Shown: positions 37,778-45,477 of the stretch, piece after piece
How positions within the stretch are numbered: position 1 is the first letter of the stretch
Layout: every line of letters begins with the position of its first letter
Assembly: GCA_004359435.1 (NCBI GenBank)
Contig: PTET01000002.1
Location: forward strand, 237,491-301,435
Direction: 5' to 3'
Source of the DNA: Flavobacteriaceae bacterium
GTDB lineage: Bacteria > Bacteroidota > Bacteroidia > Flavobacteriales > Weeksellaceae
DNA: 63,945 bases
The notes under the pieces: generated by a model
Told to the model about the DNA's origin: nothing
Seen by the model: the letters and a program-made list of their open reading frames with translations, nothing else
Databases searched by the model: none
Made by a program: the position numbers and the translations under genes

Positions 37778-38581
37778 CTATTGGTTGTCTCCACATTCAG
37801 AGATAAAAATAGATTTCTCTTTGATTGAATATTTTGGCTTTTCTACTATTATAGGTTCAATTTTCTCGTATTGGTAGATAATAGTTTTATCATTATAATC
37901 AATTTCAAATCTTTCACCTTTCGGATATGCTTCGCTTCCTTTTAAAAGAAATGTACCTTCGCCTTCGTTGCCAAATTCTTCGTATTGACTGATCTCAATA
38001 CCTTGTTCTTCAAATATATTGTATGCTGGATTGCAGTAGAAATATCTTCCTTCGGGATATGCTCTTTCGTACATAGAAAATACCATTTTTTTTGTTTCTA
38101 AGTCTTCCGGTGTCAACGGTACTTTGGTTATTTTTTTATCACTACCGTAAAAAGAAATAGAATTAAAATCTTTTGAAACCTTTGCTAGAATTGGTTCATT
38201 CAAGTTTGGATCGTCTTCAGTATTAAAACGGAACGCCACAAAATCCCGAAAATCTTTTGGAATTTCAAACTTGTAAAACTGTTTATCGCTTTCATCTGCA
38301 AAATAGATTGTTTTGTTATCTTCTCCGTTATCATAGAAGGAAGGCATATCAAAACAATTTGCATTTTGATTGAACACCCTCTGCATAACAGTTGGTGGAT
38401 TGTTATTTTCCAAAAGATTTACCAATCCGTTGTCTTCAAATCCCACAAACATTATGGTATTGCCGTAAACTCTTGAATTATCTTTCCGGCCATATAAAGC
38501 ATATTTGTATTTTGGACGATATACTCTGAGTTTGATGACATCGCCCTCAAACTCAACAGTACCATAGACAAGGTAATTCAT
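37778..38581 (-). CDS. Protein of unknown function
   Basis: A 267-residue product without an obvious signal peptide: MNYLVYGTVEFEGDVIKLRVYRP. It is rich in aromatic residues, Asp and Lys, and has a beta-rich pattern with SIKEKSIFISECGDNQ at the end. No family is recognised. As a single gene between repeat elements d and e it is a clear cassette-like unit. Confidence 0.65.
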   Translation of the reverse strand: MNYLVYGTVEFEGDVIKLRVYRPKYKYALYGRKDNSRVYGNTIMFVGFEDNGLVNLLENNNPPTVMQRVFNQNANCFDMPSFYDNGEDNKTIYFADESDKQFYKFEIPKDFRDFVAFRFNTEDDPNLNEPILAKVSKDFNSISFYGSDKKITKVPLTPEDLETKKMVFSMYERAYPEGRYFYCNPAYNIFEEQGIEISQYEEFGNEGEGTFLLKGSEAYPKGERFEIDYNDKTIIYQYEKIEPIIVEKPKYSIKEKSIFISECGDNQ

Positions 38582-38649
38582 TCCACTTAGATTTAATTTT
38601 CATATTTTATTATATCATTAATTTTCTGAGATTTGTTGGTCAAATTATG

Positions 38650-38812
38650 CCTGTAACCATTTTAGAGATTTATAAAGCGGTGGTTTATAAATCTCTAAAC
38701 TTCAACCTAAAAATACAAAAAAGAACGAATATTGAACTAGCATTCAGCCCCTATTTCTGAGCCACAAAGCAGCGACGAACGCATACCATGTTAGCGGTTC
38801 GGGCTTATTTTG
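38650..38812. repeat. Intergenic repeat element, copy e
   Basis: The left half has an inverted repeat AGAGATTTATAAA/TTTATAAATCTCT around GCGGTGG. The right half has CTGAGCCACAAAGCAGCGAC, then GTTAGCGGTTCGGGC. It separates the 267-residue gene and the YfiT gene. Confidence 0.75.
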
Positions 38813-38827
38813 ATTACTTTTTGAATT

Positions 38828-39364
38828 TTATTCCCAATTATATCTCTTTTTTGTTTCAGTAATATGAGCAAGATGATGATTACAATGCCAAGCATAAATG
38901 CCTATATTTTCATCAACTCTAAATATTTTACCGTGCTCAGGATGAACAAAAACTCTTGAATATTGTTCTTCTGTTAAATTATTTAATAAAACTGTCCATC
39001 GTTCGTGTAATCCTTCTAACATTTTCAAAGAAGGTTCAATACTCATATTTCTTGTGTCAAGAAGTTCTGCCCAACGTTCTTCAAAATAAGGTTTAATTGT
39101 TGGTTTGTCTTCGGTCAGCGTAAGTTTGAAACGAGTCAAACTATTCATATGACTGTCGGCACAATGATGAACTACTTGTCTTATTGTCCAACCATTTGGT
39201 CTATACTGTGTATCAAGTTGATTGTCTGACAAATTAAGAACTTCTATTGAAAGTCTTTTAGGAAATGTTGAAATTTCAGAAATCCATTTTTGTAAAATGT
39301 CTTTCGAGATTGTTTTTGGTTCTTCAAACCTACCAATGGGAAATTTAAGTTTTTCTATATCCAT
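38828..39364 (-). CDS. YfiT-like DinB-fold metal-dependent thiol transferase
   Basis: A 178-residue protein beginning LKFPIGRFEEPKTI, with WTIRQVVHHCADSHMNSLTR (first metal His) and AWHCNHHLAHITETKKRYNW (the two late His). This is the YfiT/BstA-type signature of putative bacillithiol or related thiol transferases with a divalent metal. The length is normal and the gene is intact. It is a single-gene unit after element e; the small gap before the next lipoprotein gene holds no repeat. Confidence 0.85.
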   Translation of the reverse strand: MDIEKLKFPIGRFEEPKTISKDILQKWISEISTFPKRLSIEVLNLSDNQLDTQYRPNGWTIRQVVHHCADSHMNSLTRFKLTLTEDKPTIKPYFEERWAELLDTRNMSIEPSLKMLEGLHERWTVLLNNLTEEQYSRVFVHPEHGKIFRVDENIGIYAWHCNHHLAHITETKKRYNWE

Positions 39365-39407
39365 TTACATTGCTTTTTACTGCGTAGTGTGCTTTTATTA
39401 TTTTGAT

Positions 39408-39902
39408 TTATCCATAGCAGCCAAAGTTAATACTCAACATTTTTCCATCTTTGGATTCTCCAATAACAATAGTAGTTTTATCTTTAAGTAAGCTGTCTTT
39501 ATACTTCAACATATCCAATGCGTTTAATTCCTTACAGTCTTTTGTGCCGATTGAAGTATGTGAGTCAACAATGTAAGTTCGAATTTTCGAATTATTGTTT
39601 ATGATAACTCTTTCATCTACATTTTCGTATTTAATTTCCACAAAATCAAGTTCAATATAAACAATCTCATTCCTATTATATATATTTTTTACATAACAAT
39701 TTATCTCCTCCTTATCTTCTCCTAGTGTAATTTCATCATCGTTTTGATTTTCGATTTGTGTATTTTGTTTGGAAGGATAAATTTGATTACTTATTTCTGA
39801 TTTTTCTGGTAAATCGTTTTCAATTGTATTCTTCTCTTTTACGTTACTGCAAGATTGGAAAAGAAAAACTGTTACTAAAAATAGGTTGTTTATTTTTTTC
39901 AT
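39408..39902 (-). CDS. Lipoprotein of unknown function
   Basis: A 164-residue lipoprotein (lipobox FLFQSC). A Glu/Asn/Ser-rich linker leads to a short beta-rich domain with IVYIELDFVEIKYENVDERV and a single Cys near each end (DCKEL, FGCYG). Function is unknown. It begins directly beside repeat element f. Confidence 0.7.
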   Translation of the reverse strand: MKKINNLFLVTVFLFQSCSNVKEKNTIENDLPEKSEISNQIYPSKQNTQIENQNDDEITLGEDKEEINCYVKNIYNRNEIVYIELDFVEIKYENVDERVIINNNSKIRTYIVDSHTSIGTKDCKELNALDMLKYKDSLLKDKTTIVIGESKDGKMLSINFGCYG

Positions 39903-39911
39903 TTTTTATAT

Positions 39912-40063
39912 CGTTACATGTTGGGCAGTTGGGTGGTTTAAAATGCCCTTCGTTTCAGCTCCAGAACTAAGTTAATGAAAATTACTGAACTTCGAAACTT
40001 TCCTTCAGCCCCATTTTCGCAACCACGAAGTAGCAGCGAAGCTAAACCCTTGTTAGCGGTTCG
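39912..40063. repeat. Intergenic repeat element, copy f
   Basis: The best-kept copy: GTTGGGCAGTTGGGTGG, CTTCGTTTCAGCTCCAGAAC, CTTCAGCCCCATTTTCGCAA, CCACGAAGTAGCAGCGAAGC and finally GTTAGCGGTTCG. The stop codon of the GNAT gene lies in the last core. Confidence 0.85.
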
Positions 40064-40580
40064 TTGTATTTTTTTTCCAGTTTTCACGCCTTTGAGCATA
40101 TATTAGTTCGTCAAAATATTCGTTATTTTTAAAAATCACTTTTTCAAAACGACCTTCTAAAACAAAGCCATTCTTTTCCAAAACTCTTTGAGAAGATAAA
40201 TTTGTACCAAAAATTTTTGCGTAAACTCTATCAATCTCAATGTTATTAAATGCAAAATCAACGGCTTCTTTTACTGCTAAACTAGAAATTCCTTTATTCC
40301 AAAATGGTTCAGCCAACCAATAACCAAGTTCGGCATTTTTACAGTGAATATCATCTTGTGGGTGGACTCCTACTCCACCAACTGCTTCTCCATTTACTTC
40401 TATAGCAAAAATATGATCGATTTGGTTTTTAGTCGCAAATTCGATAAATGACCTTCCACTGCTTTCTGTATATGGATATGGAAACTTGTCTGTCAAATTT
40501 TTTGCAATATTCCAATTGTTTGCATACTTGACCAAACTTTCTAAATCCGAAATATTCCAAGGTCTAAGTTTCAATTCCAT
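40053..40580 (-). CDS. GNAT acetyltransferase
   Basis: A 175-residue RimJ/RimL-like enzyme with LRPWNISDLESLVKYANN, the acetyl-CoA segment GYWLAEPFWNKGISSLAV and the terminal NLSSQRVLEKNGFVLEGRF. All GNAT motifs are present. Its last codons and TAA stop are made of the repeat core (GCTAAC on the coding strand), so gene and repeat end together, as in gene cassettes. The acceptor is unknown. Confidence 0.87.
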   Translation of the reverse strand: MELKLRPWNISDLESLVKYANNWNIAKNLTDKFPYPYTESSGRSFIEFATKNQIDHIFAIEVNGEAVGGVGVHPQDDIHCKNAELGYWLAEPFWNKGISSLAVKEAVDFAFNNIEIDRVYAKIFGTNLSSQRVLEKNGFVLEGRFEKVIFKNNEYFDELIYAQRRENWKKNTTNR

Positions 40581-40611
40581 ACCTTTTTTTTTCTGCTTTT
40601 GGATACAATGA

Positions 40612-40768
40612 CGGCTAACGTTTCGGGGCTTTGCGAAGTTGGGGGTAAATCGCTCTTCGTTTCAGCCTAGCATAATGTACATAAAAATTCCGAATGTTTG
40701 GAATTGGCACTTCAGCCCCAATTTCGCAACCACGAAGTAGCAGCGAAGCTAAACCCTTGTTGTGTACA
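40612..40768. repeat. Intergenic repeat element, copy g
   Basis: Begins GGCTAACGTTTCGGGGCTTT and ends GCAGCGAAGCTAAACCCTTG, with CTTCGTTTCAGCCTAGC in between. The two ends are partly complementary (CGAAGTT/GCTTCG and GGCTAAC/GTTAGC types), so the element can fold on itself. Confidence 0.85.
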
Positions 40769-40775
40769 GTTTTGT

Positions 40776-41687
40776 CTACTTACGCTTAAAGGTTCTTGCA
40801 ATCATTTTGAAGTCGTCTAAATACTTATCAAAGTCCTCTTTAGCCTGTCCGACAATCAAGAAATAATCGCCATTTTCGTTAAATAACATTACTTGATAAA
40901 CCAATTCAGGTTTGTCGTCTATTGTTTTTCCAAGAGCAACAATTTCAAATCCCTTTAGATTGTCTATAGTGATTTCATTGATTTCTTTAATTACGTTCAG
41001 TTCACCTCGTGGAAGTTTTTTAAGTCGTTCTTCTGAATATTTCTTTTGATTTTGGATTGAAACTTTTGAAATAGAATTACCAACAATCAAAGTCGGTTTT
41101 TCAGTTGGGATTTTTCCGTCAGTTGAATAAAGTAAACTACCTGAAAAATACTTTATGAGTTTAAACTCTGTATCTTTTATGTCAATTATAAAAGTTGCTG
41201 CCTCTAGTGGATTATCTTTTTGTAAGTTGTTATAAACAGTCGATAGTATAGCTTCTTTTATTTGTGCTTCAATTTCTTTTGATTCTGCTGGATAAATACC
41301 ATTTACTAATACTGTACTATTTATATCGCCAAATACTAACATTTGCTTAAAATAAGTTGTCCCATTTGCAGACTGTGTAAGATTTATTAATGTAGCCTTA
41401 GAACCATTAAAGTCAATTGTTTGTTTCTTAACTAATGTCATACCCCTTGATTTTAAAGCTTCTGCTGTAAAACCATCAACAAGAGATTGGTAAGGTGCAG
41501 GAATTTCATTAATCATTATTGAAGCACCGTTTTCAGCATTTTGAAAACCACTAAAAGATGTCGCTGGAACAAAACCACTTGGTGGAATTAAGCTACATTT
41601 TGTCCCTAAAACTTTTAAATGTTTTTCTGTTTGTCCAAAAGCGATTTGTCCTAAAAATAGGAACATAAGTAAAATTCTATTTTTCAT
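40776..41687 (-). CDS. Secreted protein of unknown function
   Basis: A 303-residue product with a signal peptide ending IAFGQ. The segment LKVLGTKCSLIPPSGFVPAT followed by GFQNAENGASIMINEIPAP recalls secreted beta-rich proteins with a PsbP-like alpha/beta fold; this is a weak match. The rest is even in composition and complete. Its start lies at the boundary with a truncated rightward gene, so the upstream regulatory region seems to have been cut. Confidence 0.68.
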   Translation of the reverse strand: MKNRILLMFLFLGQIAFGQTEKHLKVLGTKCSLIPPSGFVPATSFSGFQNAENGASIMINEIPAPYQSLVDGFTAEALKSRGMTLVKKQTIDFNGSKATLINLTQSANGTTYFKQMLVFGDINSTVLVNGIYPAESKEIEAQIKEAILSTVYNNLQKDNPLEAATFIIDIKDTEFKLIKYFSGSLLYSTDGKIPTEKPTLIVGNSISKVSIQNQKKYSEERLKKLPRGELNVIKEINEITIDNLKGFEIVALGKTIDDKPELVYQVMLFNENGDYFLIVGQAKEDFDKYLDDFKMIARTFKRK

Positions 41688-41696
41688 ATCAAGTTA

Positions 41697-41876
41697 GACG
41701 AATACGAAGTGGGACAAGTTCTGAGAGGATTCAAAGAGGACGTCCACATGCTGAGCTTGCTAACAGCACGAGCCATAACCAACCGAAAATGCAGAGGGGA
41801 GTTTTATTCTCTGGAAGGAGCCGAAAACTTGCTCAATGTATTGAAGGGGATAGACAACACAAAAAGAAACGTTTAA
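41697..41876 (+). pseudogene. 3' fragment of an unrecognised gene
   Basis: An open rightward frame reads EVGQVLRGFKEDVHMLSLLT and ends NTKRNV with TAA. It is open to the left until it runs into the opposite-strand gene, and has only internal GTG or ATG codons. It is followed by two small rightward genes with tight spacing, so it looks like the truncated first member of an operon. No family is recognised. Confidence 0.5.
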
Positions 41877-41886
41877 AGATTGAGTT

Positions 41887-42162
41887 ATGAGTAAATCAGG
41901 AAAAAAAACATCCTTTGGTTTAGATGAAATGTTTCAACCAGAAATGCTCCCTAGCAGTGATGTACCAAGACAGATGTTGAGAGTTTCTAAAAAGAAAAAG
42001 CCTAAGAAAAAACATACAACCATCAATATTAATATTCAAAAACTCGTTGACCGTATTGTTATTGTAGGCAAGGTAGAAGACGAACAAATGGACGAGGTTA
42101 AGCAAAGGCTGGAAGATGCTCTTCTTAGAGTTTTGGAGTCTGTTGAAGATTTAAAAAATTGA
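41887..42162 (+). CDS. Small protein of unknown function
   Basis: A 91-residue product with a basic middle (SKKKKPKKKH) and a helical C-terminal part (EVKQRLEDALLRVLESVEDL). It may bind nucleic acid or a protein partner through these parts; nothing more can be said. It follows the truncated gene by 10 bases and precedes the next small gene by three. Confidence 0.5.
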   Translation: MSKSGKKTSFGLDEMFQPEMLPSSDVPRQMLRVSKKKKPKKKHTTININIQKLVDRIVIVGKVEDEQMDEVKQRLEDALLRVLESVEDLKN

Positions 42163-42165
42163 GAA

Positions 42166-42366
42166 ATGAGAGACTTTATTTATTTAAAAGATCTTCCGTT
42201 AGACCTTCAACAAAAAGTATTTGCTCGATATGGCCATCCTTGTGAAGTTGGCAAAACGGATAGTTTAATGGCCGATAAAAAGTATTCGGAAACGGATATT
42301 CCCGCGAAAATTTTTGAAGTAAGTAAGAAACGTGAATCCCCTCGTATGGGAGGGAATAAGGGATGA
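42166..42366 (+). CDS. Small protein of unknown function
   Basis: A 66-residue product: MRDFIYLKDLPLDLQQKVF then a basic C-terminus. It is placed three bases after the preceding gene, which supports translation. It overlaps the leftward 151-residue frame almost entirely, so at most one of the two is likely to be real over this stretch. The tight spacing favours this one. Confidence 0.45.
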   Translation: MRDFIYLKDLPLDLQQKVFARYGHPCEVGKTDSLMADKKYSETDIPAKIFEVSKKRESPRMGGNKG

Positions 42367-42631
42367 TTGTCAAAATTAATTTCTGAAATTCTTTTAATCC
42401 GATTTGAGTTGGAGTATTTGTACGAAAATAAATCAAGTCTGTTTCTGATAAGATTTCTGATTCAGGTTCGGAAAAAAGTTGACTATTTATTTCAATGCTG
42501 TAATCAAGCTTATAGAGCATTGCAAAGTTTCTTAACACCGAGGGGATAAGACCCCTGTAATTGTTTATTCGTGTGCTTTTAGAATAACTAACAATAACGT
42601 TCAGTTTGAACGGTTTGTTCTCTTTTTTCAT
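42176..42631 (-). CDS. Uncertain leftward protein
   Basis: A 151-residue frame starting MKKENKPFKLNVIVSYSKST, with a plausible ATG and an A-rich leader. The first 95 residues look like protein; the last 60 lie opposite the 66-residue rightward gene. It may be a real gene truncated or extended at its 3' end. No family is recognised. Confidence 0.4.
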   Translation of the reverse strand: MKKENKPFKLNVIVSYSKSTRINNYRGLIPSVLRNFAMLYKLDYSIEINSQLFSEPESEILSETDLIYFRTNTPTQIGLKEFQKLILTIIPYSLPYEGIHVSYLLQKFSREYPFPNTFYRPLNYPFCQLHKDGHIEQILFVEGLTEDLLNK

Positions 42632-42673
42632 ATCACTATTATTTAAAGGTTAGAAATTCAAATATAGTGATTT

Positions 42674-42712
42674 CCCCCGCACGGCTTAGCGTGGTTCCGA
42701 CACCACGGGGGG
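42674..42712. other. Strong three-way-junction-like inverted repeat
   Basis: CCCCC and GGGGG close a stem that encloses two smaller hairpins (GTGGT/ACCAC and a short GC/GC one). It is far richer in G+C than its surroundings and lies upstream of the leftward frame and about 50 bases from the inferred prophage end. It may be a leader structure, a terminator or the scar of an integrated element. Confidence 0.6.
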
Positions 42713-42765
42713 AGCAAACAATTTAAAAACAACAAAATGGACAACAGGAGAGGGGTCGTAGATGC

Positions 42766-42855
42766 CGAAATCGGGGTATTTTTGCACAAAACTACCCTTT
42801 GAGATGGGGGTTATTGCACTAAATATGGCTTCGAGATGGGTCTTATTACACAAAA
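42766..42855 (+). promoter_or_regulatory. Three direct repeats, probable transposase-binding sites at the left end
   Basis: Three copies of about 24 bp start at 42766, 42800 and 42832 and share YGARATsGGG followed by TTaCACwAAA (GATGGGGGTTATTGCACTAA in the middle copy). Mu carries three MuA sites at its left end, so number, spacing and place fit. The assignment is inference from position. Confidence 0.65.
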
Positions 42856-42950
42856 ACCACCCTCAAAAAACGCTGGAAAGCCTTATGGATAAAGGAAAGT
42901 AAGTAAAAACGCACCCAAAAGCGTGCGTGTGTGGCTGGAACAATTCAGTC

Positions 42951-43637
42951 TCACAGTTGCACCATACCAGTGCTTTCTTCTTTGTTTACAGAACCCAAAA
43001 CCCTCGAAAGGTGCCTTATGTTGGTTTTTTTGACCTTGATAGGTTGGTGTATTAACGTTCCATCTGGAAAAGTTTCGTTGTTTGTGCTGTAACACATAAT
43101 GTGTTTGTCGTCAAATTCGACAATTTTCTTTGTAATCCGCATTTCATCGGTCTCTACAACGTAATTCCTACCCCATACAATCTCGTTTCTGTCTCGAATC
43201 TCTCGAATTACCAGCGTACATCCATATTTGTATTCTACCATGCTGTCTCCATAATGGCGAATGGCTGCGGTAGCGCCACTGAACCAATCCCCTGCGTCTA
43301 TTTTTACATTGGTAATATAAGAAGCATCTGTGTTTGCCAATTGCTGTGTACCGCCTACGGAATGCACGTCATCGTAGAAGGGAACCATGTTTTTTGGGGG
43401 TTCTGGGTTCTCGGTGTTGGTTTTTAGCATGGAGCCATTTCCAGTAATAAGCCATTCTGGGTTATATTGGGGATAATTTTCAACTAATTTCGTTAGCCAT
43501 TTAGATTGAATATCGCTATTATTTGATAGTGCACGACTTAAAACGCCCTTGCTAGCACCAAGTTTTTGCTCTAGTTTGGTTATTGTTATACCCTCATTTT
43601 TAGCAACTTCGTTGAATGAGTTTAAAATATTTGCCAT
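42951..43637 (-). CDS. Prophage repressor (HTH plus S24 peptidase-like domain)
   Basis: The start MANILNSFNEVAKNEGITI is preferred; a Met seven codons upstream would overlap the operators. Residues 1-70 hold a lambda-type HTH (TKLEQKLGASKGVLSRALSN). After a linker, an S24/LexA-like domain shows GDSMVEYKYG (nucleophile Ser) and a Lys-bearing strand near NYVVETDEMRITKK. This layout fits a CI-type repressor that can be inactivated by RecA-stimulated self-cleavage. It is transcribed away from the early operon and its operators lie in between. Confidence 0.88.
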   Translation of the reverse strand: MANILNSFNEVAKNEGITITKLEQKLGASKGVLSRALSNNSDIQSKWLTKLVENYPQYNPEWLITGNGSMLKTNTENPEPPKNMVPFYDDVHSVGGTQQLANTDASYITNVKIDAGDWFSGATAAIRHYGDSMVEYKYGCTLVIREIRDRNEIVWGRNYVVETDEMRITKKIVEFDDKHIMCYSTNNETFPDGTLIHQPIKVKKTNIRHLSRVLGSVNKEESTGMVQL

Positions 43638-43641
43638 ATAA

Positions 43642-43687
43642 TTGAAAATTATCTTCAAAATATTTTGAAGTGTTGAAAATTATCTTC
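43642..43687. promoter_or_regulatory. Repressor operators: two direct repeats around a palindrome
   Basis: TTGAAAATTATCTTC occurs twice, 31 bases apart, and the perfect 18-bp palindrome CTTCAAAATATTTTGAAG overlaps the first copy. The second copy abuts the early promoter box. This is the expected place for repressor and Ner/Cro-like binding. Confidence 0.75.
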
Positions 43688-43695
43688 TATATTTG
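43688..43695 (+). promoter_or_regulatory. Early promoter -7 box
   Basis: TATATTTG fits TAnnTTTG. A TTTTG 20 bases upstream lies within the palindrome and can serve as the -33 box, so repressor binding would block it. Confidence 0.65.
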
Positions 43696-43750
43696 TCTTC
43701 ATAACGAAATACAAAACTTTACAAAAGTAAACATTAAAACGAGGTAACAA

Positions 43751-43942
43751 ATGAAATCTATCAATTTGGCAAGAAGTCATCACGAAGTATTACAAAAAGA
43801 GTTTAGTGGGGTATCGAGACAAACGATACATACAGCACTGCGTTACTTTAACAATTCTCCCACGGCAGTGCAGATACGTCAACGAGCCATAGAGCTTTTA
43901 AAAGAGGAACTTAATAACAATCAAATACAAGAAACATTATGA
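43751..43942 (+). CDS. Small phage DNA-binding protein (Ner/Cro-like position)
   Basis: A 63-residue protein with a single HTH-like segment (HEVLQKEFSGVSRQTIHTAL). It is the first gene after the early promoter and divergent from the repressor, the place held by ner in Mu. The Ner-like role is inferred from position. Its stop overlaps the next start. Confidence 0.65.
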   Translation: MKSINLARSHHEVLQKEFSGVSRQTIHTALRYFNNSPTAVQIRQRAIELLKEELNNNQIQETL

Positions 43943-44394
43943 ATCAAATTATCAATCATGCCCAGTTTGGGCAAATCGAAGTAGAAGTAATCAAGGGAGA
44001 GCCTTGGTTTGTAGCAAAAGACATCTGCGATGTACTGGGTCTGGAAAATGTAACCAAAGCAATGTATGGTTTGGACGATGATGAGAAGCTGACCTTACCA
44101 AAAGTAAGGGCAGGTCAAAAAAGAGAGATGAATCTAGTTAGTGAGTCTGGTTTGTATGCTCTTATCATCCGAAGCAACAAACCCATCGCTCGAAAATTTC
44201 GCAAATGGGTAACAAGTGAAGTATTGCCTTCCATCAGAAAATACGGAACCTACAGCACAGACGAAAAAGTAATGGACAGAGCCATGAAAAGAGCGGAAGC
44301 CAAAAAGGTAAAGGAGTCCTTGCAGTTTGTGAGTGAAAATTTGAGTGCGACAGACAAAAGACTTATCGCAAAACAATGTTTAACGGAGAAGTAA
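43939..44394 (+). CDS. BRO-N domain antirepressor-like protein
   Basis: A 151-residue protein. The BRO-N domain (about 1-105) is marked by FGQIEVEVIKGEPWFVAKDI, LTLPKVRAGQKREMNLVSE and GLYALIIRSNKPIARKFRKW. A charged helical tail follows. BRO proteins bind DNA and several act as phage antirepressors. Here it is the second early gene and overlaps the small HTH gene by four bases. Confidence 0.87.
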   Translation: MNQIINHAQFGQIEVEVIKGEPWFVAKDICDVLGLENVTKAMYGLDDDEKLTLPKVRAGQKREMNLVSESGLYALIIRSNKPIARKFRKWVTSEVLPSIRKYGTYSTDEKVMDRAMKRAEAKKVKESLQFVSENLSATDKRLIAKQCLTEK

Positions 44395-44413
44395 ACCAAG
44401 AAAATAACTGAGT

Positions 44414-44944
44414 ATGGCAACTGTTGTAAAGTATGGCAAAGTTGAATTTTCGCAAGAAGACCTTCAATTCATCAAAGACAACTTTCAGAAAATGACAAAC
44501 CAAAGCATCGCAAAAGCTTTGGGAGTGAAAAGTACTGTTTTGCGTATGAAGGCGTACTCTATGGGTTTACAAAAAATGGAACTTGAACCTTGGTCCCCAG
44601 AGGCTGTAACCTATTTGAAGGAAAACTACAAAAGCAAAGGAAACAAGCAAATCGCCAGTGAGTTGAATGTTATTTCTCCCAAACGCAAAGGATGGAGCCA
44701 CAGGCACATTATAAAAAAAATGGTTCAGCTTGGCTTAAAAAGAAACTTCCAAGACCAGTGGATTGTCAAAGAAAAAAACAGACAAAACAGAAGTCTTGGC
44801 AAGCCTAACCCAACTTCGCAAAACCCCGAAATGCCAAGGGTTTGGATTTGGATAAACGCCAAAACAAGAGTTGAAGTAAAACCCGGGCAAGATATAGCAG
44901 AAGTTAAAAAAAAGTACCAACACCTAAACGCAACTACCAAATGA
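44414..44944 (+). CDS. Phage protein with two Myb/SANT-like HTH units
   Basis: A 176-residue basic protein. Two similar units are visible: FSQEDLQFIKDNFQKMTNQS with IAKALGVKSTVLRMKA, and WSPEAVTYLKENYKSKGNKQ with IASELNV and WSHRHIIKKM. Each is a helix-turn-helix of the Myb/homeodomain type, so DNA binding is likely. A role in early control or replication is inferred from position. Its stop overlaps the next start. Confidence 0.72.
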   Translation: MATVVKYGKVEFSQEDLQFIKDNFQKMTNQSIAKALGVKSTVLRMKAYSMGLQKMELEPWSPEAVTYLKENYKSKGNKQIASELNVISPKRKGWSHRHIIKKMVQLGLKRNFQDQWIVKEKNRQNRSLGKPNPTSQNPEMPRVWIWINAKTRVEVKPGQDIAEVKKKYQHLNATTK

Positions 44945-45267
44945 AACACCAACGCATCTACATATCAGGCAAGATCTCTGGCGAGCAAGAATCATCCTAC
45001 TTTGTTAAGTTTAAAAACGCCCAAATCTATCTTGAAACCTTGGGTTTTGAGGAGGTGGTAAATCCCCTGGACATTCACGGAACAAATCCTGTAAAATCTT
45101 GGGAAGAATTTATGGTAACAGACATCGAAGCCCTTTTTTCGTGTACAGCTGTGTATTTCTTAAAAGACTGGCAAGACTCTAAGGGTGCAAGAATAGAATT
45201 TGCCATAGCCAGAGAAATGGGCCTTGATCTGTTCTTTGAAAAGTCTTTGCCCCAAAACAACCAATAA
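44941..45267 (+). CDS. DUF4406 / nucleoside 2-deoxyribosyltransferase-like protein
   Basis: A 108-residue protein starting RIYISGKISG and containing NPLDIHGTNPVKSWEEFMVTDI and WQDSKGARIEFAIARE. These are the DUF4406 signatures, a fold related to nucleoside 2-deoxyribosyltransferases; the late Glu in GARIEF is the likely catalytic residue. Such enzymes occur in many phages and may act on nucleotides. The substrate is unknown. Confidence 0.83.
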   Translation: MKHQRIYISGKISGEQESSYFVKFKNAQIYLETLGFEEVVNPLDIHGTNPVKSWEEFMVTDIEALFSCTAVYFLKDWQDSKGARIEFAIAREMGLDLFFEKSLPQNNQ

Positions 45268-45285
45268 CCAAAACCAACCAAAACC

Positions 45286-45456
45286 ATGAAAATAGAAAAC
45301 GCCTTACTTCTATTGGTGCTGTCTCAAACCTATTTGTTTTTTGTTTTGGGTCTTTATGTAAAAAGGTCCAAAGACAACCAAAAAGAGCTAGAACAAAACC
45401 TTAGCACCATTAGAAAAATACTTGTTTACATGTTGAACCATCCTAACGGCAAATAA
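45286..45456 (+). CDS. Small single-pass membrane protein
   Basis: A 56-residue product with an N-terminal helix (ALLLLVLSQTYLFFVLGLYV) and a charged helical tail ending MLNHPNGK. It starts 18 bases after the previous gene and ends just before the transposase gene. A phage inner-membrane protein of unknown role. Confidence 0.65.
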   Translation: MKIENALLLLVLSQTYLFFVLGLYVKRSKDNQKELEQNLSTIRKILVYMLNHPNGK

Positions 45457-45477
45457 TGCTGTTTCAAATTGTTAAAA

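Noticed and set aside
30276-40768. Intergenic elements as canonical integron attC sites
   Set aside because: Core sites do not fit RYYYAAC/GTTRRRY and no IntI-type integrase is present, so only the looser term integron-like is used.
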